Positions 48,096 to 59,700 of a stretch of DNA of 64,000 nt are shown piece by piece. The stretch is taken from NCBI RefSeq assembly GCF_000224145.3, contig NC_020167.2, forward strand, positions 2,557,611 to 2,621,610, given 5' to 3'. Position 1 is the stretch's first letter; the number at the start of each line of letters is the position of its first letter. A program made the position numbers and the translations under genes. The notes beneath the pieces are model-generated. The model saw only the letters and a list, made by a program, of their open reading frames with translations, had not been told where the DNA came from and searched no databases. The DNA is from Ciona intestinalis (Eukaryota; Chordata; Ascidiacea; Phlebobranchia; Cionidae).

Positions 48096-49607
48096 TCAGT
48101 TTTTAATGCTGGAACTTAAAATAAGGTCCATACTGCCAAGTAGTTTAGTCATCTCCACTTGAAGTAGTGACTCTGAATGCATGATATTTTGAAGCCTTTT
48201 GAATAAGTGACTGACTTCAACTGGGACATTTTCAATCGTTTCAAGGCAACTATCAAGAAGCAACTCACATACTTTTAAAAGAGTTGGAGCAAAGCTAACA
48301 TTAGAAATATTTCTGCAAAGAAATTTAAGCAGAACAACAAGTTTATTGCCGGTTCTACCACTTAATGAGGCACGAATTGTATCACGACGAATAAGCTCTT
48401 GCAGCACTGCAACAGTTATTTCAGGGCTGTTGGTGGATACATGGGCAACCAAAGCAGCATCCAGTGCTTTGCTGTGCTCAAATTTCCGAAAGTATTGGTC
48501 GTATTTTGCTAAGTGTTGCTTCTGGTGATGTTGAACAACAATATCATCTTTGTTCGGAACAAAATTGCGACCTCTCATCATCGACTTTTGCTTTCTCTTG
48601 CTCAGATGAAGGTTTTCTTCTTTCATTTCTTCTTTATTGCATTGTTTTCTATGACGGATAGATAACATTTTGTCAGCCATTCCCACAACCAAGGTCTCAT
48701 CATTGGGAGAAACTGCCATGCTCAAGATAGAACCAGCATAGTCTATGTTGTGCACCACTTTGTAATTTGTAACATCATATATTTTCACATGTCTGTCTAA
48801 ACTTCCAGAGAGTAAGCGAGTACAATCGTGGTTAAATGTCATGCATGTTATTGTTTTGTGATGGTTGCTGACAGTGGTAAGAAGCTTGCCTCCTTGTAAA
48901 GCATCCCATACCTTTATAGAGTGACCACCAGCACTTAATATAATGCTTCCAGATGGGAAGAGCAATACACTTTCTACAGGACATCCATGGTTAATAGTGA
49001 TTGTATTTGCATTGCTACGAGTGTCAAACATACGCACAGTGTGATCGTATGCACCTGTAACAATCGTATTTTCTGAAGCCGTACTGATGCAGCCGCACCT
49101 AACATAGTCCTCGTGACCACAAAACTCATTTAATGTCTGCTCAGTAGAAATGTCCCAGACCCTGACAGTTTTGTCATCAGAAGCCGAAAATAATTGCTGC
49201 TTGTTGTTACAGAACTTTGTTACATGCACAGGACGAGAATGGCCTTTAAAAATACGCAGGGGAACTCTTCCTTGGACGTCAAACAGGCGAACTTGAGTGT
49301 CCTCGTTCCCGGCAACTAAGAGTTTCCCGTCCGATCTAAAACTCGCGCCATAAGCTGTGTTATGAAAGCGAGAAAATGTTTTTACAACTTCATTGCTTTC
49401 CTTACTGTACAACTCAACGCGACTTGATGCTGTAACAGCAAAGTGATGTGGCTCCGTAGGCTGAAATTCAACATTCGTAACAGCCCCGTATTCCTTTACT
49501 ATTATCGGAAACTGCAGGCTTCTCCAATAATTGTAGTCTTGGGTATGTTTTCTTGCTGCAGTTGCAATCGGCACTGCTTCCGTGCTTTTATATCGACTTG
49601 AATTCAT
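48096..49607 (-). CDS. UTP15: UTP15, small-subunit processome WD-repeat protein, intronless
   Basis: Nucleolar U3 snoRNP (t-UTP) component needed for pre-18S rRNA processing. A single exon encodes 503 residues from the ATG at 49607. The open frame extends 54 bp further upstream but only from a GTG, so the ATG (MNSSRYKSTEAVPIA) is preferred; its position before KHTQDYNYWRSLQFP fits the family. Residues about 35-330 contain WD-type blades (LLVAGNEDTQVRLFDV, LFSASDDKTVRVWDIS, IVTGAYDHTVRMFDTR, LLSGSLDRHVKIYDVT). The C-terminal third resembles the UTP15 C-terminal helical domain (KALDAALVAHVSTNSPEITV). Family assignment is strong. The lack of introns contrasts with neighbouring genes. Confidence 0.93.
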   Translation of the reverse strand: MNSSRYKSTEAVPIATAARKHTQDYNYWRSLQFPIIVKEYGAVTNVEFQPTEPHHFAVTASSRVELYSKESNEVVKTFSRFHNTAYGASFRSDGKLLVAGNEDTQVRLFDVQGRVPLRIFKGHSRPVHVTKFCNNKQQLFSASDDKTVRVWDISTEQTLNEFCGHEDYVRCGCISTASENTIVTGAYDHTVRMFDTRSNANTITINHGCPVESVLLFPSGSIILSAGGHSIKVWDALQGGKLLTTVSNHHKTITCMTFNHDCTRLLSGSLDRHVKIYDVTNYKVVHNIDYAGSILSMAVSPNDETLVVGMADKMLSIRHRKQCNKEEMKEENLHLSKRKQKSMMRGRNFVPNKDDIVVQHHQKQHLAKYDQYFRKFEHSKALDAALVAHVSTNSPEITVAVLQELIRRDTIRASLSGRTGNKLVVLLKFLCRNISNVSFAPTLLKVCELLLDSCLETIENVPVEVSHLFKRLQNIMHSESLLQVEMTKLLGSMDLILSSSIKN

Positions 49608-49690
49608 TATAATATCCTTCAAAACTTGATGATCACTATTAACAGTATCAACAGACCACACTGCAACAAAATAGTGTGTTGGTGGCGAAC
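49608..49690. promoter_or_regulatory. Short divergent (bidirectional) promoter region
   Basis: Only 83 bp separate the UTP15 start codon from the ATG of a possible divergent exon at 49691. If both starts are real, the promoter and both 5' leaders must overlap here. No clear TATA box is seen. TGACGTCA at 49877 lies inside the divergent transcript. Confidence 0.45.
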
Positions 49691-49743
49691 ATGGCGACGG
49701 CGCCGAACCTGTCGTTTTTTAAGGGACAATTCGACAAAAAAGT
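49691..49743 (+). CDS. Possible first coding exon of an unidentified gene
   Basis: ATG in a good context (GAACATGGCG) opens a frame reading MATAPNLSFFKGQFDKK that runs into a consensus GTAAGT donor (exon end 49743, phase 2). I do not recognise the peptide. I could not find a convincing second exon before TMEM254: candidate acceptors near 49848 and 50612 give only short frames, and joining to 50986 does not keep the TMEM254 frame. It may be a 5' leader, a micro-peptide gene, or the start of a gene whose other exons I missed. Confidence 0.4.
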
Positions 49744-50985
49744 GTAAGTTAACCTGACCTTTGTTATTGTATTCGAAGAACTAAATCAAAAAAAATATGT
49801 TATGTTGGTGAAATCAACCAATTTTACCTTTCAGAACCTTGTCGTTTTTAAGTTGTCGTCATTAACATACCATTCCGTGACGTCAGTGGTGCTTCCTTTA
49901 TAATCATTAATTAACCAGTTACCATTCTATAACACTTATATACATCAAGTAACATTTCTTACAAATGCTCTTGTATAGCTGTAGTTTCATGAGATATAGG
50001 TTGTTTCGATAAATGAGATTAATAAATATGACTCGAGAATTATAAAAGTGATCAAATGCACAAATATCAGAAACCAGATATCAGCATAATAATATTTAAC
50101 CTATTTACTACAACGGTCGACTAAGGTCGATCAAAAACAAACCAGAATAACCAGCACTTTTCAGTGGCCATTGGTGGTGACTGTGGAGCAGTAGGTACAG
50201 TATGCATTACATGTATCATAACGCATGAAGACTTATGATGTGTGAGGATTGAGTGATTGGTAAAAAATATATTATGTAAATACACTTTGCACCACTGCCA
50301 CACCATGTGTTGACTTGTAAACTACGCTCACATAAAAAAGTGATTCTGACTACGCTCACATCCATTTCGGCCGCATGCTATGGTAAATATTGAGTCGGGT
50401 GGGAGAGATAGGACACTTTTTCATTCTATTTTCTCGTCCCATTTGGTAGCAACAAAGGAACATTCAGTGTAATATGCAACATATCCGCACGAACCCCATA
50501 GACTGGCGTTACTTGTTTAAAACACGGTCAGGACACTTGGATAGTATGTGCTAAACCCACCACAATTTGCGAGTAATTACAGTCTGCTTTTTAATCTGTA
50601 TCTCTGTTTTGCAGAAGCTTGATTTTAGTTATTTACGTCTCGCGACGATGTTCATGCGGTAGACTTTATTCGTCAGTTCTGCCCACGTGATCAATGGTAA
50701 ACAAAGCGTCATTTTGCAAAACGAACGTTAATGTGTGTTTAGTGCTTATTCTGTTTAAACGCGTATTTAAAACCGACTATACGCGTATGTATTGTGAATC
50801 AGCACATCGGTTGATTATTTACGAATGCTGTTTCTAATATAGCTCAAGTTTTACAGCTAGATGTGCCTGTATGTTAGCCATGTCAGTTTTACATTAAGTA
50901 CGTTATGGTTTAACTTAGAGCAGAGCAATATATTTCAGACGTTAATGTAGTTAGTTTTACTGCTGATAATCTGATAGAATCTGTA
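49744..50985. other. Region between the 49691 exon and TMEM254
   Basis: About 1.2 kb without a supportable gene. It holds one partial MITE (50392-50556) and presumably the TMEM254 promoter. Confidence 0.55.
50392..50556. mobile_element. MITE-like element, copy i (right end lost)
   Basis: The left end GAGTCGGGTGGGAGAGATAG and the interior ATTTTCTCGTCCCATTTGGT are present. The right inverted repeat is truncated after the GTATGTGCTAAA block. Confidence 0.65.
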
Positions 50986-51345
50986 ATGAACAAGTCTGCA
51001 TATTTCAAGAGTGTGGGAGTGCTTACAAACTCCTTCAATGCCTGCCTTCTTACTATGCTTCTGTGCTCGTGCTACAGTCCGGAGCGAGTGCCGCATGCCT
51101 ATCTGGGACCTATTGGTTCTGTATATCGTTATGTTACTTATACCAACGGTACCGTCGGCCAGGTGGTCTTTCATTTCCTAATTTTTGCTCATCTGTACGA
51201 GGCAAGCATGGCAGTCAAGATAATGTCACAAAAAGGAGTCACTGACACAATGGCGCTGTTCAAGTGGTTTTTCCAGACATTTATCAATGGATTCTTTTCT
51301 CTTAAACTTGCCAAAAAATATAAACCAACGTCCCCCAAAGATTAA
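50986..51345 (+). CDS. TMEM254: TMEM254-like small membrane protein, intronless
   Basis: 119-residue single-exon gene starting at ATG 50986. Hydrophobic stretches at about residues 12-28 (SFNACLLTMLLCSC), 58-76 (GQVVFHFLIFAHLYEASM) and 92-110 (LFKWFFQTFINGFFSL) suggest three membrane segments. The block VPHAYLGPIGSVYRY and the C-terminal GVTDTMALFKWFFQTF match the pattern I recall for TMEM254 (IPYxNLGPLGP and WFLQTFFFG). The family's function is not established. AATAAA at 51466 is a plausible poly(A) signal. The stop lies 162 bp from the PDE10A stop on the other strand. Confidence 0.8.
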   Translation: MNKSAYFKSVGVLTNSFNACLLTMLLCSCYSPERVPHAYLGPIGSVYRYVTYTNGTVGQVVFHFLIFAHLYEASMAVKIMSQKGVTDTMALFKWFFQTFINGFFSLKLAKKYKPTSPKD

Positions 51346-51507
51346 ACGTTTAATGTTTACATTTACATGCGTTTTAAAATACTATGGAACGTATAATTAC
51401 CCTTTAATATTAGAATGCTGCTACTACGTTGGAATTTTGCGTACGCACTATATATAAAAAATGAGAATAAATAAACTATATTATCAATGTATTTCGTATA
51501 TGAATGT

Positions 51508-54500
51508 TTATGAAGTGGGACGAGATTCTTCTACGACCCACATTCCCCCACGTAAAGTTAAACCAAGACCTTCTTGTTTCAACCGCTCTTCTCGCTGCTT
51601 CTCTTTTTCTGCGATCTTTCTCTTCTCCTCCTTTTTCTCTTTAACAATTTCAGCCTCTTTTCTCCAGTGACCAAGATTCTCTTTTCCACGGATTGCCAAT
51701 GGCTCACAAGATGGGAGGACCCGGGCCAAAGACTCAAAACATTTGATGGAGACGTTTGAATAAAATCCGACCTGACCTTCTGCCAGATCCTCTTCCAGTG
51801 CTCTGTCCATCATTGGAAGCAAAGGTTTGATCCCAAGCTTTTTCCTCTGATCGCCCTCTTCCCAAAACTCATAATGAAGATCCAGAAGGTTTTGTCTCGT
51901 TACACTCCAGTCTTTAGCTGAAGAACTCAAGTCACATGCGGTCATCATTAAACCAATGGCGCTTGTCCTAATAAATTAGGACAAAGTTGAGGTGATAAAT
52001 GTTTAAAAAAATTAACTACTAATCACAAAAATAATAAAAATGTTCTAAATCAAGATTACACCATCATGCTGTGTTTTTCGAGTTCAAGAATTAGATTGTT
52101 ATTAATTATTATTATTTTGGTTGACTTACAAAACATACCAAATTAATAATACCTGTGCTGCTGATTATCGAAGTCAAATTCTCCTTGGGTTAAAAGTTCT
52201 TCTATCTGGCCCCTATTGCCAAAATACAATGCTAGATCCGTAGCTAGAATTGCTTCTTTCAACACATACATTGCCTTTTCGTATTCCTCGTTAGTCATGT
52301 TTTGAAACACCTTGCTTTCTTTTCGACCGAGAATATCTTTCGCCATACTAATGTGATGATATTCCATTGTGGATGCTGGATACAGTAGTGCTAGTGGATG
52401 CGAGGTTTTCTGCAAAAACTGGTTTGATCTTGCTCTGTGGTCCAGATCATGACATACGCAAGCAACTAGCAATGCATATCTCTCAACTTCGTCAAAAATT
52501 TCTAAATTTTGCTTCAACATACAGAACATCGCGTGTGTGACCGTCATAGCGTGTTGCCAGTTATGATATTGTATGTCACGGTAGTTCTCACGGACAGTCA
52601 GGATAAAATCAGTCATGACGTTTGCTGAGGGCAGCAAATGAGATCCACTACCAGCTAGTTCAATAACCATGTTAATGAAATAACTCATGAGCTTTTTATC
52701 AAGATGAAACAGAGAGAAATGGAACCTAAACCAAAGTATATCAACTTTGACAAAGTATCATCGTAATTTTGTTATACTAAACACAGGGTATTTCTTTCTG
52801 GGTGCCAAAACACAATGTGTGTGGTATGTTGGCGTCGTCGTTTTAATACAATAACCTCACTTTTAGCGACTAAAAAAATGTACCCTCAACATTTTCTTTT
52901 CTAAATATAATGTAATCCCTTGTTTACTTTTTGCGAAAAAATTGAAGCCGATATATAAATTTCATCACATTATACCTGTCAAAGTTGGGGGGCAAAACAA
53001 AAGTTTCATCGTCTTTCTGTGCCTTAATTAACTCATTGTAATCTGCCTTTGAGTATTGACTGTGGTAAAAATATTTCTCCTTCAGTATTGCATGCCTGCA
53101 TTGATCTTTTTGCAGTCTAGTATGGACCTGGAAATTAGAACAAAAATACCACTGTTCCAATGGTCTATTGGCCGTTGAGGAAGATAAACGTATATAAAGA
53201 GCCTGTATAACTATTACATACCTAATTGGCAACTAACTACTAGACCATTTAGTGATTCGATTCGCGTCTTCAGATTTGCGCCTCTATCGTGTCTAACATA
53301 CAAATATTTCTATATTCCGCAGGTTTTTGGCCCGTAATACTTTGTTCTTTTCTCTTACTGATTTACATATTCTGCAATATTTACCTTTGAATAACGCAAA
53401 GCAAGTGCGCAGAACACCGCAAACATCTGAAAGTTGTTCTGATCGTTCATGGTAAAAGAACCCCCATCTTTCCTGTTTATCATCTCAACAACTCCATAAA
53501 CTTCGTCGTTACTCATGATTGGTATGCAGAGGATGCTTTTTGTGGTGTACCCTGTCATAGTATGATACTTTATTACATCAAAAAGGTTGCAACTTAAGTT
53601 GTATTATCCACTGCTTGAGTGTTGTTAGTTATAAATTTAATCGGGCTGCCCTGATGCTTCTATAAAAAGCATTTATGTGAAACCTGTAGCTTTGTCCACT
53701 GCCCGGTTAAACCTGGGATCCGAATAAGCGTCGGGAATGTTCAATGTTTGCTTCGTTCTCACTGATGCACCCGCTATTCCCTTTGTTACTGAAAAACTGA
53801 ATGCATGCATTATCTTCGTTACTTCGCTGCTACAGGATGTAATACGCAAAACAAAATTGTCTGTTGTACTGTGTGTAACTCACCGCAACTCAGTTTTCTT
53901 TGAAAATACGCTCTTTCCATCCATAACCTCGCCATTGTCGAATAAGTTAGAGTAGAGTTCACCAGCTTCTTTATCGTGGAGAAACAAGGCACATCTATCT
54001 GCTGATACCAACGTCTTAGCAAACCTGTATGATAAATAAATAAATAAAGCTGCGCTACATATTCTTGTTACATTGAGTGTTACGCAATGTGTATGCTGCA
54101 TGGTCTTGTGGGGGCTGCTCTAACTGCCTAACATAGACTGCTGTATATAGACTTTCTGTATTAATGATCGATATATAGTAGGGTGGGGGAAGATGAGACA
54201 CCTTTAGCACATAATATTTAGATATTCCTATAGTAGTTTAAACAATTAACGACGGTCTATGGGAGTCCCATCTTCCCCCACCTACTAGATACCAATTAAA
54301 AGACACATTGGCTAATAGGATTCGCTCTTAAACACAATAGAGTACCAACAAAATGCACCAACGGTTTCACCACAATACCACCACGTTAACTGTACAACAA
54401 CTGAAGTAACGCGCGTTTTATCCAATTTTAGTTCCGATGTAAACGTTGAATGAGAAAAAGGCGCACTCGCGCCACGAAGAATAATTATCAGAAAAGGGAA

Positions 54501-56221
54501 AATACGCGCGAAGACTAATTATCAGGAAAAGCAAAAAACGTGTTCTTAAAGTCGCAACCACATAAAAGCTTCAAATAAAACAAAGAAGAAGTATTTTATC
54601 TGAAAACATGATGTTACAGTAGTATAGAAAACCTTGCCACAGGGGATAATAAGTGATCAACCTAATGCGAATTTTAAAAATATATATTATTCTTTTATCG
54701 TTTGATATCAAGTTATAAATTCAGAATTCGATTAAAACCTCATTATATGCTGAATGATATTGTCCACGTCTGTAATATCATCAAGGTATGTTCTCGAGAC
54801 TTGAAGAAGAAAATTGCTCATGGCGTTTTGTTGTTCTAGTCCACTGCTTACTTGTGTTTTGTCTATTGCCATGGTTGCCCAAGTTAGCGTCGTCTGTAGG
54901 CAGAGCAGTAATGTATTATTATCACAAAAGTTGCAATGCCGCTTTTATTACCTGAGCCATCGCTAGAGTTTCAAATGTATATTCTGCATTGTGCCACGCG
55001 CGACAAAATTCTACTACACCAATTAGATCACCGTTTGGTAACGCTACAGGCAGACACATCACCGATACAGCGGCTGAAAAAGTCTCTCGTATACTTTCGG
55101 TTATTTAAAATAAAAATGACGTGCATACCAGATTCAAGGGTAGAAGTTCCCTTCGGAAATCTCTCATCCATAGTTATGTCGTCAATAGTTACAGATTGTT
55201 GGGTGCTTGCAACATGTGAAGCAACTGTGCCACCTTCCTCTACAGGATAACTTGGAAGAATGGAAGTTCTGTGTACAACTCAAATCAGAATCGTGGTTTT
55301 TGACTTTTATCACACTGACACACTGTTATTGACTTTATTGGCCCGTTAATATTTTCTCCGGAAGTTTTTGTAAAATTTCGGCTGGTGTAAAAATCCAGAT
55401 TAGGGGGCTTTAACGTAACATTTTTAGCAAACTCTATTTGTAAAATTAAAATCGAACAAATTTTTTGTTAATAGTTCTTCTATACCTGCTTTCTGGTGGT
55501 GGATCGTTTTGCCACTGTGGTAGTTCTGGATTATACAAATGGATTGTATCACAAGTCCCACCAACCGCGTAAAACGTGAAACTCGTAGACATCGTTGATG
55601 TTTGTAGATGGGAACATAGCATGTACAAAGGATGCAAATAATTTCCAGTTGATATCTGCATATATAAAATATTGGGGCTGGTAAAGGAGGCTATATACAC
55701 TCATTAGCAGAAGGCCGTGGCCAGATGTTGGGCAGCCCTATGATAACATATTCGTGCAGAAATTTTAACAAAAATGTCTATACGGCAATAACACGTATTG
55801 TACAGGAAAAATCAACGGGCTTTACCTTTTCAAAAAGTAACTCGCTGTTGTTATAAATCGATTTAGTTTCCTTTTCTAGTATTCGCTGTTGATCACTGAC
55901 TTGTTGCACGCCAACATCGCCCAAAGATTTTAATTTACCTTCACCAGCAACACTATCATTTTGTAACTGGGACCTTTTTTTAGTACACCATCTGTTAAGT
56001 GTCTCCAAGCGCACATTTGCAATGATATATTCTTCAAATGCGCATGAATCTAAATTCGAAGGATCAAGCTTTGTCAATCCTGTGAGTTGACCAACGCATC
56101 GATTTAGTTCTGGGGATGAAATATCACGATCATCAAACTGGGGGCTTTGGGTACATCTTTGACCAGGAAATGGAAGCCGAGGTTGAGTTCTCATTTGACG
56201 ATAAGCCCACGGAGATGTCAT
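51508..56221 (-). CDS. PDE10A: Dual-GAF cyclic nucleotide phosphodiesterase, PDE10A-like, complete
   Basis: Hydrolyses cAMP and/or cGMP. Exons 56221-55826, 55655-55486, 55268-55129, 55073-54952, 54893-54739, 54024-53884, 53796-53684, 53551-53385, 53127-52976, 52725-52153 and 51967-51508 join in frame to 862 residues. GAF-A spans about 125-285 ([18 protein letters not shown]); GAF-B spans about 320-470 ([39 protein letters not shown]). The catalytic domain has YHNWQH near 573, [28 protein letters not shown] and the substrate-site GQVGFY. The [12 protein letters not shown] and MMDR blocks point to PDE10 rather than PDE5, 6 or 11. The N-terminal LTGLT segment also fits PDE10A. The start is the first ATG (MTSPWAYRQ) in an exon open a further 75 bp upstream without ATG; an upstream exon is not excluded. 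The C-terminus is a Lys/Glu-rich helical tail. Confidence 0.93.
54174..54288. mobile_element. MITE-like element, copy j (internally deleted)
   Basis: About 115 bp. Both ends are intact (TATAGTAGGGTGGGGGAAGA and CCCATCTTCCCCCACCTACT) but half of the interior is missing. In a PDE10A intron. Confidence 0.8.
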
Positions 56222-56772
56222 GCTTGGTTGCTTTATTGACGAATTCCAAATTGTATAGCATTTGGTCTTTTCGCCGTACTCCACATTGGTGCTTAATTAT
56301 GCTGGTGAATAAAATGTACACCGGAAGGAATATGTTTATGCGCGCACATTGTAATGTTATACGTCATATTGGTGGTTTGATAAGTTTTTTTTTATATAAA
56401 GCAGTTACAGTAAAAGTCACAACACAACCGTAAGCCGAGTATTACGAACATACTTAGGGCAGTGACCTAATGGCAGCAGCGCAATGTCTCATATCATTGA
56501 TCAGTAATCTGTCTGTGTAAAGCCACTGTGTATCGCCTGTTAAATGTAGTGTTTCCTGTGTGTTAACTGCTAAAGCAGTGGCTTTAGGGTTCGTGTTACC
56601 AATAGCTTTGGTTGTTTTGTTTAAAAATATATGAAGGAGAGTTTAGTTTTCTATAGCATTATAGATTTTCGTTATATGAAATGCATTAAGTTTGATATTT
56701 TAGCATATCCACTTTAGCTTTCTTTAAAAAATTTCAGGACACCCAGTCAACTGTAGTACCACACAAAAAGAG
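56222..56772. promoter_or_regulatory. Divergent PDE10A / LCLAT1 upstream region
   Basis: 551 bp between the two start codons, which point away from each other. Both promoters and 5' leaders should lie here. I see no coding exon and no clear core-promoter motif. Confidence 0.5.
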
Positions 56773-59700
56773 ATGGGCTCTGTTGGTGCTGGTTGTGGAT
56801 TAATTGGAGGTGTATTTTCAGTTTCATTTCTCTTTATCACTTGTCTATATGGATCCATTTTCATATATGGACCTGTGCTACCACTGATGGTTATATGGCC
56901 TTGGCTATATAGAAGAGTGGTTGAGGTTCTTAGCTCAATGTGGCAGACACAAATTGTGGTAAGCATTCTTTTAGAAGTAGTAGTTCACTTGTCGTTGAAG
57001 TATAGCTCCTGTTTAATATAAATAGCAGCCTGGTACAAGTTTACTAGTTGCCTTGTTATTTAGAATTAAACTGAGGATAAATAAAAATGTCTTTAACTAG
57101 CAATAAATGCTGAGTTAATGCTGAAACCATAATTTTTTATACTTTTGTGTGTAGTTTTTTCATTATTGTTATTTTTTTGGCAAAATGGTTGTTTAAAATT
57201 GACTTAAATTTGCTGCCTTCTTTTTCATGTCTTCCTGTGCCAATCATGATGTGCAGACTTGTTTTGGTAAGTTTGTTTTGTCCTGTTGTTTATGTTTTGA
57301 ATTTTTGTAGTAATAAACTCATGTTGGGGATTTTATCGAATCATGGCAAACGTTCTAACTTGCATTTCAGAACTTCTGCAAGGAATGAAAGTTGTTGTCA
57401 CTGGAGATGCAATCCAACGTCATGAGAAGACGATGGTGTTGATGAATCACAGAACCAGACTTGACTGGTTGTATTTCTTTCCCTATGTGTTCCACGCTCG
57501 TATCCTTAACAGGCAGAAAATCGCACTGAAGTCAATGTTGAAATGGATTCCAGGGTTGGGTAAGACACATTGTAACTCAATTCACAGTTTTATAAGCGTG
57601 ACAATTTATGAATGTAGAGTAATTCGTGGGCATAAAGGTTTTAAAATTAGAAGTAAAACATATAGATGCTTTAAAAATACATTAAAAATAAAATTACAAA
57701 TGCTTGAAATTCTACTTTTTATAGTCGCTGTTATAGTTCTGTAATTGCAATGTATAGTATAGTATTATAATTTACTATATACTCTAAAGTGCACCACCCA
57801 AATTTCTGTTTAAAAATCCAGTATGCCTACAAATTAAAACCATTTAAAAGCTCATTTAGTTACATATATGAATTATCTTAGTAATTGGGTATAATATTAT
57901 TTACGATTATTTTCTTTGGTATACGTTGTGCTTTTTAAATATATTTTTTATATTTTGAAGGTTGGGCCATGCAAGTTGCAGGTTATATATTCCTTGATAG
58001 GCAATGGGAAGCTGACCAAGTTCATATTAGCAACATTCTGAGCTATTTTGTTGAACTCGAATCAAAACCAAATATTTTATTTTTCGCTGAAGGTATGGGT
58101 TTTGTTTTATTTCAACTTGGTTTGACATTACATTGGTTTTAGTTCGATAAAGCCAGCAGATGTTTTATTGATTATATTCTCATCAAGTAACAAAAGCATG
58201 TTTAAATGTGGTAAATTGATCAAGCTTTGTAAAACTTGGAAAATGGCCAGCAGTATAGGTGTTTATCATACTGGTGTATGGAAACTGCTTATTATGCATT
58301 AAGATTATTTAAAATTAACATTATGTTGTTCTGTTTATAGGAACTGATTTTAATGAAGGAAGTAAGAAAAGAAGCAAAGAATATGCTCGGAAAAGTGGTT
58401 TAACTGAGTTTGAGTACGTGCTTCAACCAAGAACTACCGGTTTCACATACTTTGTCAACCATTTGCGAAATAGTAGGTTGTTTTTCCATTAGCTACTAGT
58501 CTATTGCAAAACAACCTTACGCACATTTCCTGCCCAGTTGTGGCAAACAAATAGGAAAATGTGGGCTGGTGTGCTAACGGTTACATTAACTAAGGGTTGT
58601 GTGCTTTGTGCAGCTATACATTGTGCAGCTGTTAAAACTAGTCATATATACTACAACATCTGATTTAACAAAATAGTAAACATGTAGTCCAATAAACATA
58701 TAGTCATTTTAACAATAAAAAACTTTTTAAAAGTTTTCCTATACTTTGTATTAGATAGATATTACATATTGTTGAATGCATTTCAGATTTATGTTGCTAG
58801 CTGAACAGATTTAGGTATCTTATGTTTCAGGAAAAGAGCATTTCCTTAATTACTCAATTCATTCAGACGTCATGGTATAGCATTTATATTTATCAAATAC
58901 CCTTATGTATTCTATTCTATAAGTGTAAAGCCTTAACAGCAAGGCAATGAAAACAGGAATTTAGGCCGCAATTGGCGAATTATTAAACAGGCCATAGCAC
59001 ATGTTGTATAATGTCCTAATCAAGCATTTGTAAAGTGTAAACTATATGTTTCACATAAAACACTCATGTGTTTTTGCATATGTTCCATGAGTAATCATGA
59101 TAGCACTCTCATTTACTACACGATAACTTTGTTTACTCATGTCATGATTTAATATCCTTCTAGTCAGTGGCATACACGCTGTACATGATGTCACGATTGC
59201 GTACCCGTACGAGATCCTGCATAATGAGCTCGAACTAATAAAAGCAGGGGCGCCTCGTGCTGTTCATTTTCACATCAAGCGTTATTCAATATCCGAGGTA
59301 AGACTTTAAATTTTGCCCAGCGTTATACTCAAAAGCATGCAGATAATTTGACAGCCACTTGTCCTTCATTGATAACACTGATAAATGTTCTAACGCGCAG
59401 TAGGACTCCAGCCATATGGTGTTTGCCGGACCTATTTTACTACAACATCAAAAATAACAATCAAATCGTTTTTAAATATATGTATACTAGCGTGCGTTAT
59501 GCAATATTATTATTGTATAACTAGTTGCCGGAAGACCAGGATGAATTAGGCAAATGGTGTCAGAATCTTTGGGCTGAAAAGGAAGCTTTGTTGAAAGAAT
59601 ATTATTCTGAACCCAATCCCGATCTCCGGCGTTTTAAGTGCGAGAAAAAACCACCGCAGGATCCGAGAACCTTCTTGCTCATCCTAGGTTTCTGTGCGTG

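Noticed and set aside
44568..49607. UTP15-ARL2(-DCTN1) as a trans-spliced operon
   Set aside because: All are on the minus strand, but spacers of 366 and 984 bp are much longer than the very short spacers typical of tunicate operons. No direct evidence either way.
51063..51245. Alternative reading frame inside TMEM254
   Set aside because: The TMEM254 frame has membrane segments and family-like blocks; the other frame is shorter and featureless.
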